NCBI RefSeq assembly: GCF_933775445.1
Contig: NC_065874.1
Span: 26,792,501-26,856,500 of the forward strand
Direction of reading: 5' to 3'
Origin: Argentina anserina
Lineage: Eukaryota; Streptophyta; Magnoliopsida; Rosales; Rosaceae
DNA length: 64,000 bases
Shown: one piece after another, positions 62,001 through 64,000 of the stretch
How the letters are laid out: each line of letters begins with the position of its first letter
Numbering within the stretch: position 1 is the stretch's first letter
Translations under genes and position numbers: made by a program
The notes under the pieces: generated by a model
What the model saw: the letters and a program-made list of their open reading frames with translations, nothing else
What the model was told of the DNA's origin: nothing
Database searches by the model: none

Positions 62001-64000
62001 AAACCTATTTGGCAAAGTCTCGGTCAATGAGGTTTTAATATGTCAAAACACATTTTTTTTGTTGACCGTATATACGGATGGTCAAACCATGTCCAAAACG
62101 TACAAAATTTTGACGGGATTCCTAAATATATATATATATATATATATACCGATCACATATGATGGTGTCGATCAACCATATTTCGAACTGGAGTTGTCGA
62201 TCGCCGATGTGTCTACTAATGTATCATAACCTTTATATTAGGTTTAGATAAAACTATCGCATTATGAAGCGACTATATGAAGGAAATTTCTCGGGATTGA
62301 TTGACACAAGCCGATGTGATCGGTATATATATTTAGTGACCATGTAAAGATTTCATCAAATTCGGACTTAGTTTGACCGTTGGAATTTCTGGTATACCAA
62401 AAACACCACTAATATGTCCTAAGGGAGGCCTCATACCAAGATGTGAATGTTGAAAGCCATTTGCATATTTGAAAATCACATAATTTTTGTCACAAATCGT
62501 GCATGGTCGCACTAAGGAAATCTATTTGGCAAAACCCCGGTCAATTGAGTTTTAATATGCCAAAACGCTTATTTTTTTGTTGACTATAGATACAGATAGT
62601 CAAACCATGTCCAAAATAGACAAAATTTTTATAGGGTCCCTAAATATATATATCGATCACATCTGGTGGTGTCGATCGATAATATTTCTAAATTAGAATT
62701 TATTTGTGATTTTTTTTAGAATGTTTTCCAAAAATTCTTTTATTGTTCAAAACTCTTAATTAAGAGTATTATATTTTTTTATCTAATTACAAACTCGCAA
62801 GACCCGACTCACAAAAGCCCGTTTTAAATAAATAGACTTAAATCTTCATATTTATGAAAATATTTGATCTTGCCCCTTGACGAGCCAAATGCCTATTACA
62901 CCAAACACGCAATAACGTTCAAACTTTTTATATTTTTTCTATTAGAATTTTGACACCTGAACACAAGCTTGGGCTGGGCCGGATCATATGACAGATTAGA
63001 TGTACAAAAGCAGTAGCCTTAGGGTGAAGTCCTTCATATAATCATCGTTGTATGACTTGTATCTGCTGTGTGTATGCTTCCGAGTTCCGACAACAATGTG
63101 TGGAACCAATCTCAATCTCCAAGTAGCCAGTATGAATTTCCTGATATTGTAACTTTCATGTTGTACGTATAAGTATAAATGCTTCATCTGTTATGCATGA
63201 CAGCATGAGATTGTTGATCCGTAACTGATAGTGATTTCATTAATTAGTATCAGCCAGCTGACTACTAGTAATACCACCAATTGAATAGTGATCATGGATT
63301 AAAGATACTAACGTACAATTTGATCATGAAAGTAAAAGACAATTGCGGTAAAGTAAGTTCAATTACATCAATCAGATATATAAAGGATTTCACACTGTTT
63401 TTTACTTTACGCACAAGAACTAGTTTTGTGGTCTTAATTCTAACACTAATCATTCTTGATTGTTGCTTCCAAAAACAAAAAACCATTCTTGATTGTTTGT
63501 AAATTATTAATGTGAGGAATAGCTAGTGCAAAGAGAGTAATGTTTGTCAAAAGTGCAGTACAGTAGTATATTTTCGTTTGCTTCAGCCCTTCAGGTTCTT
63601 ACTAAAACACTAAATCATCGGTAATTGATTTAATTAATTTTATAATAATAGATACACACACCACAAATTGATTAAGGATCAATGATCTAGATACCAGCGA
63701 ACGTAGATCATGGAATTATAAAACTGCAGTACATCAATCGGATATATATGACCGTAAAGTTTAAAATAGTTATCAAGGAACCAGCTAAAGTGGGGATTGA
63801 CGACACTCAATCTATGCAGCAGCGGCGCCTTTCACTGCATTCTGATCCGGACGATCGCCCGTATCGTCCCAGTCAACGTCATCTAATTCACAATTCCAGC
63901 CATCGTCACCCATGTCGGAATCGATGTCTGGATGTATATAGTGATCACCAACTGTATTGCAATCACTACAAAACAACAATTGTTCATAAAGGTACTGTTC
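59014..64000 (+). repeat. Copy 2 of the 4,987-bp direct duplication, running off the right edge
   Basis: Same sequence as 33291-38277, including the inner part and right arm of the foldback element, in the same orientation. Position 59013 is G where copy 1 has A; from 59014 on no difference was found by eye. It includes the (TA)11 tract at the same length in both copies. The copy continues past the window. Confidence 0.92.
63812..64000 (-). pseudogene. Second copy of exon 3 of the Cys-rich gene, cut by the window edge
   Basis: Identical to the 3' part of exon 3 at 38089-38277: ends with the same Asp-rich, Ala-run C-terminus and TAG (63812-63814). Whether exons 1 and 2 also exist in this copy cannot be seen. 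Confidence 0.6.

Overview
The window is plant nuclear DNA from a eudicot. The genes have many introns with GT-AG borders, introns are AT-rich, and the families are plant-specific (LAC17-type laccase, F-box/FBD, REM-type B3, BAGP1, plant tRNA ligase, RBR E3 ligase). The gene spacing and repeat style would fit a compact genome such as a Rosaceae species, but that is a guess. Exon borders were placed by hand from splice sites and reading phase, not by transcript data. Several nominal ORF starts are not ATG (TTG or GTG); real ATGs were chosen where visible. || 1-31 kb, gene-rich: a 635-bp hAT-type MITE (32-666, perfect 8-bp target duplication); the 5' two thirds of a BAGP1-like C2/GRAM gene (minus, runs off the left edge); a 5'-truncated Copia element; a tRNA ligase gene cut after exon 6 next to that element; a pair of F-box/FBD relatives, the left one having lost its F-box; a KRR1-like KH-domain gene between them; a two-B3-domain gene with a frameshift; an intact LAC17-like laccase with an AC element and TATA box; a MITE; and a membrane-anchored alpha/beta hydrolase. 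|| 31.7-39 kb: a large inverted-repeat element made of roughly 500-bp monomers that are themselves partly palindromic, with a nested 28-bp tandem array. Right of it is an unrecognised three-exon Cys-rich gene (38089-38950, minus). || 40-47 kb: a proteasome-beta-like gene that starts with a predicted lipidation signal and carries an unrecognised C-terminal extension, then an RBR E3 ligase with an RNase H-like N-terminus and a Gln/Arg/Pro repeat tail. || 47.6-59 kb is mobile DNA: a 690-bp MITE, a decayed endogenous pararetrovirus fragment with its promoter/polyA/primer-site layout still readable, and a minus-oriented Ty3/gypsy (Tat-like) element. Between the gypsy pol 3' end and its 3' LTR lie about 6.6 kb of extra DNA. 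This holds an intact antisense three-exon gene for a 920-residue plant-mobile-domain protein and a row of captured host gene fragments (ZRF1-type DnaJ, Brr2 helicase, coiled coil, RING-H2). || 59014-64000 is a direct copy of 33291-38277, apparently identical even in a (TA)11 tract, fused to the broken gypsy integrase. It is either a very recent duplication or an assembly artefact. No rRNA, tRNA or CRISPR was seen.
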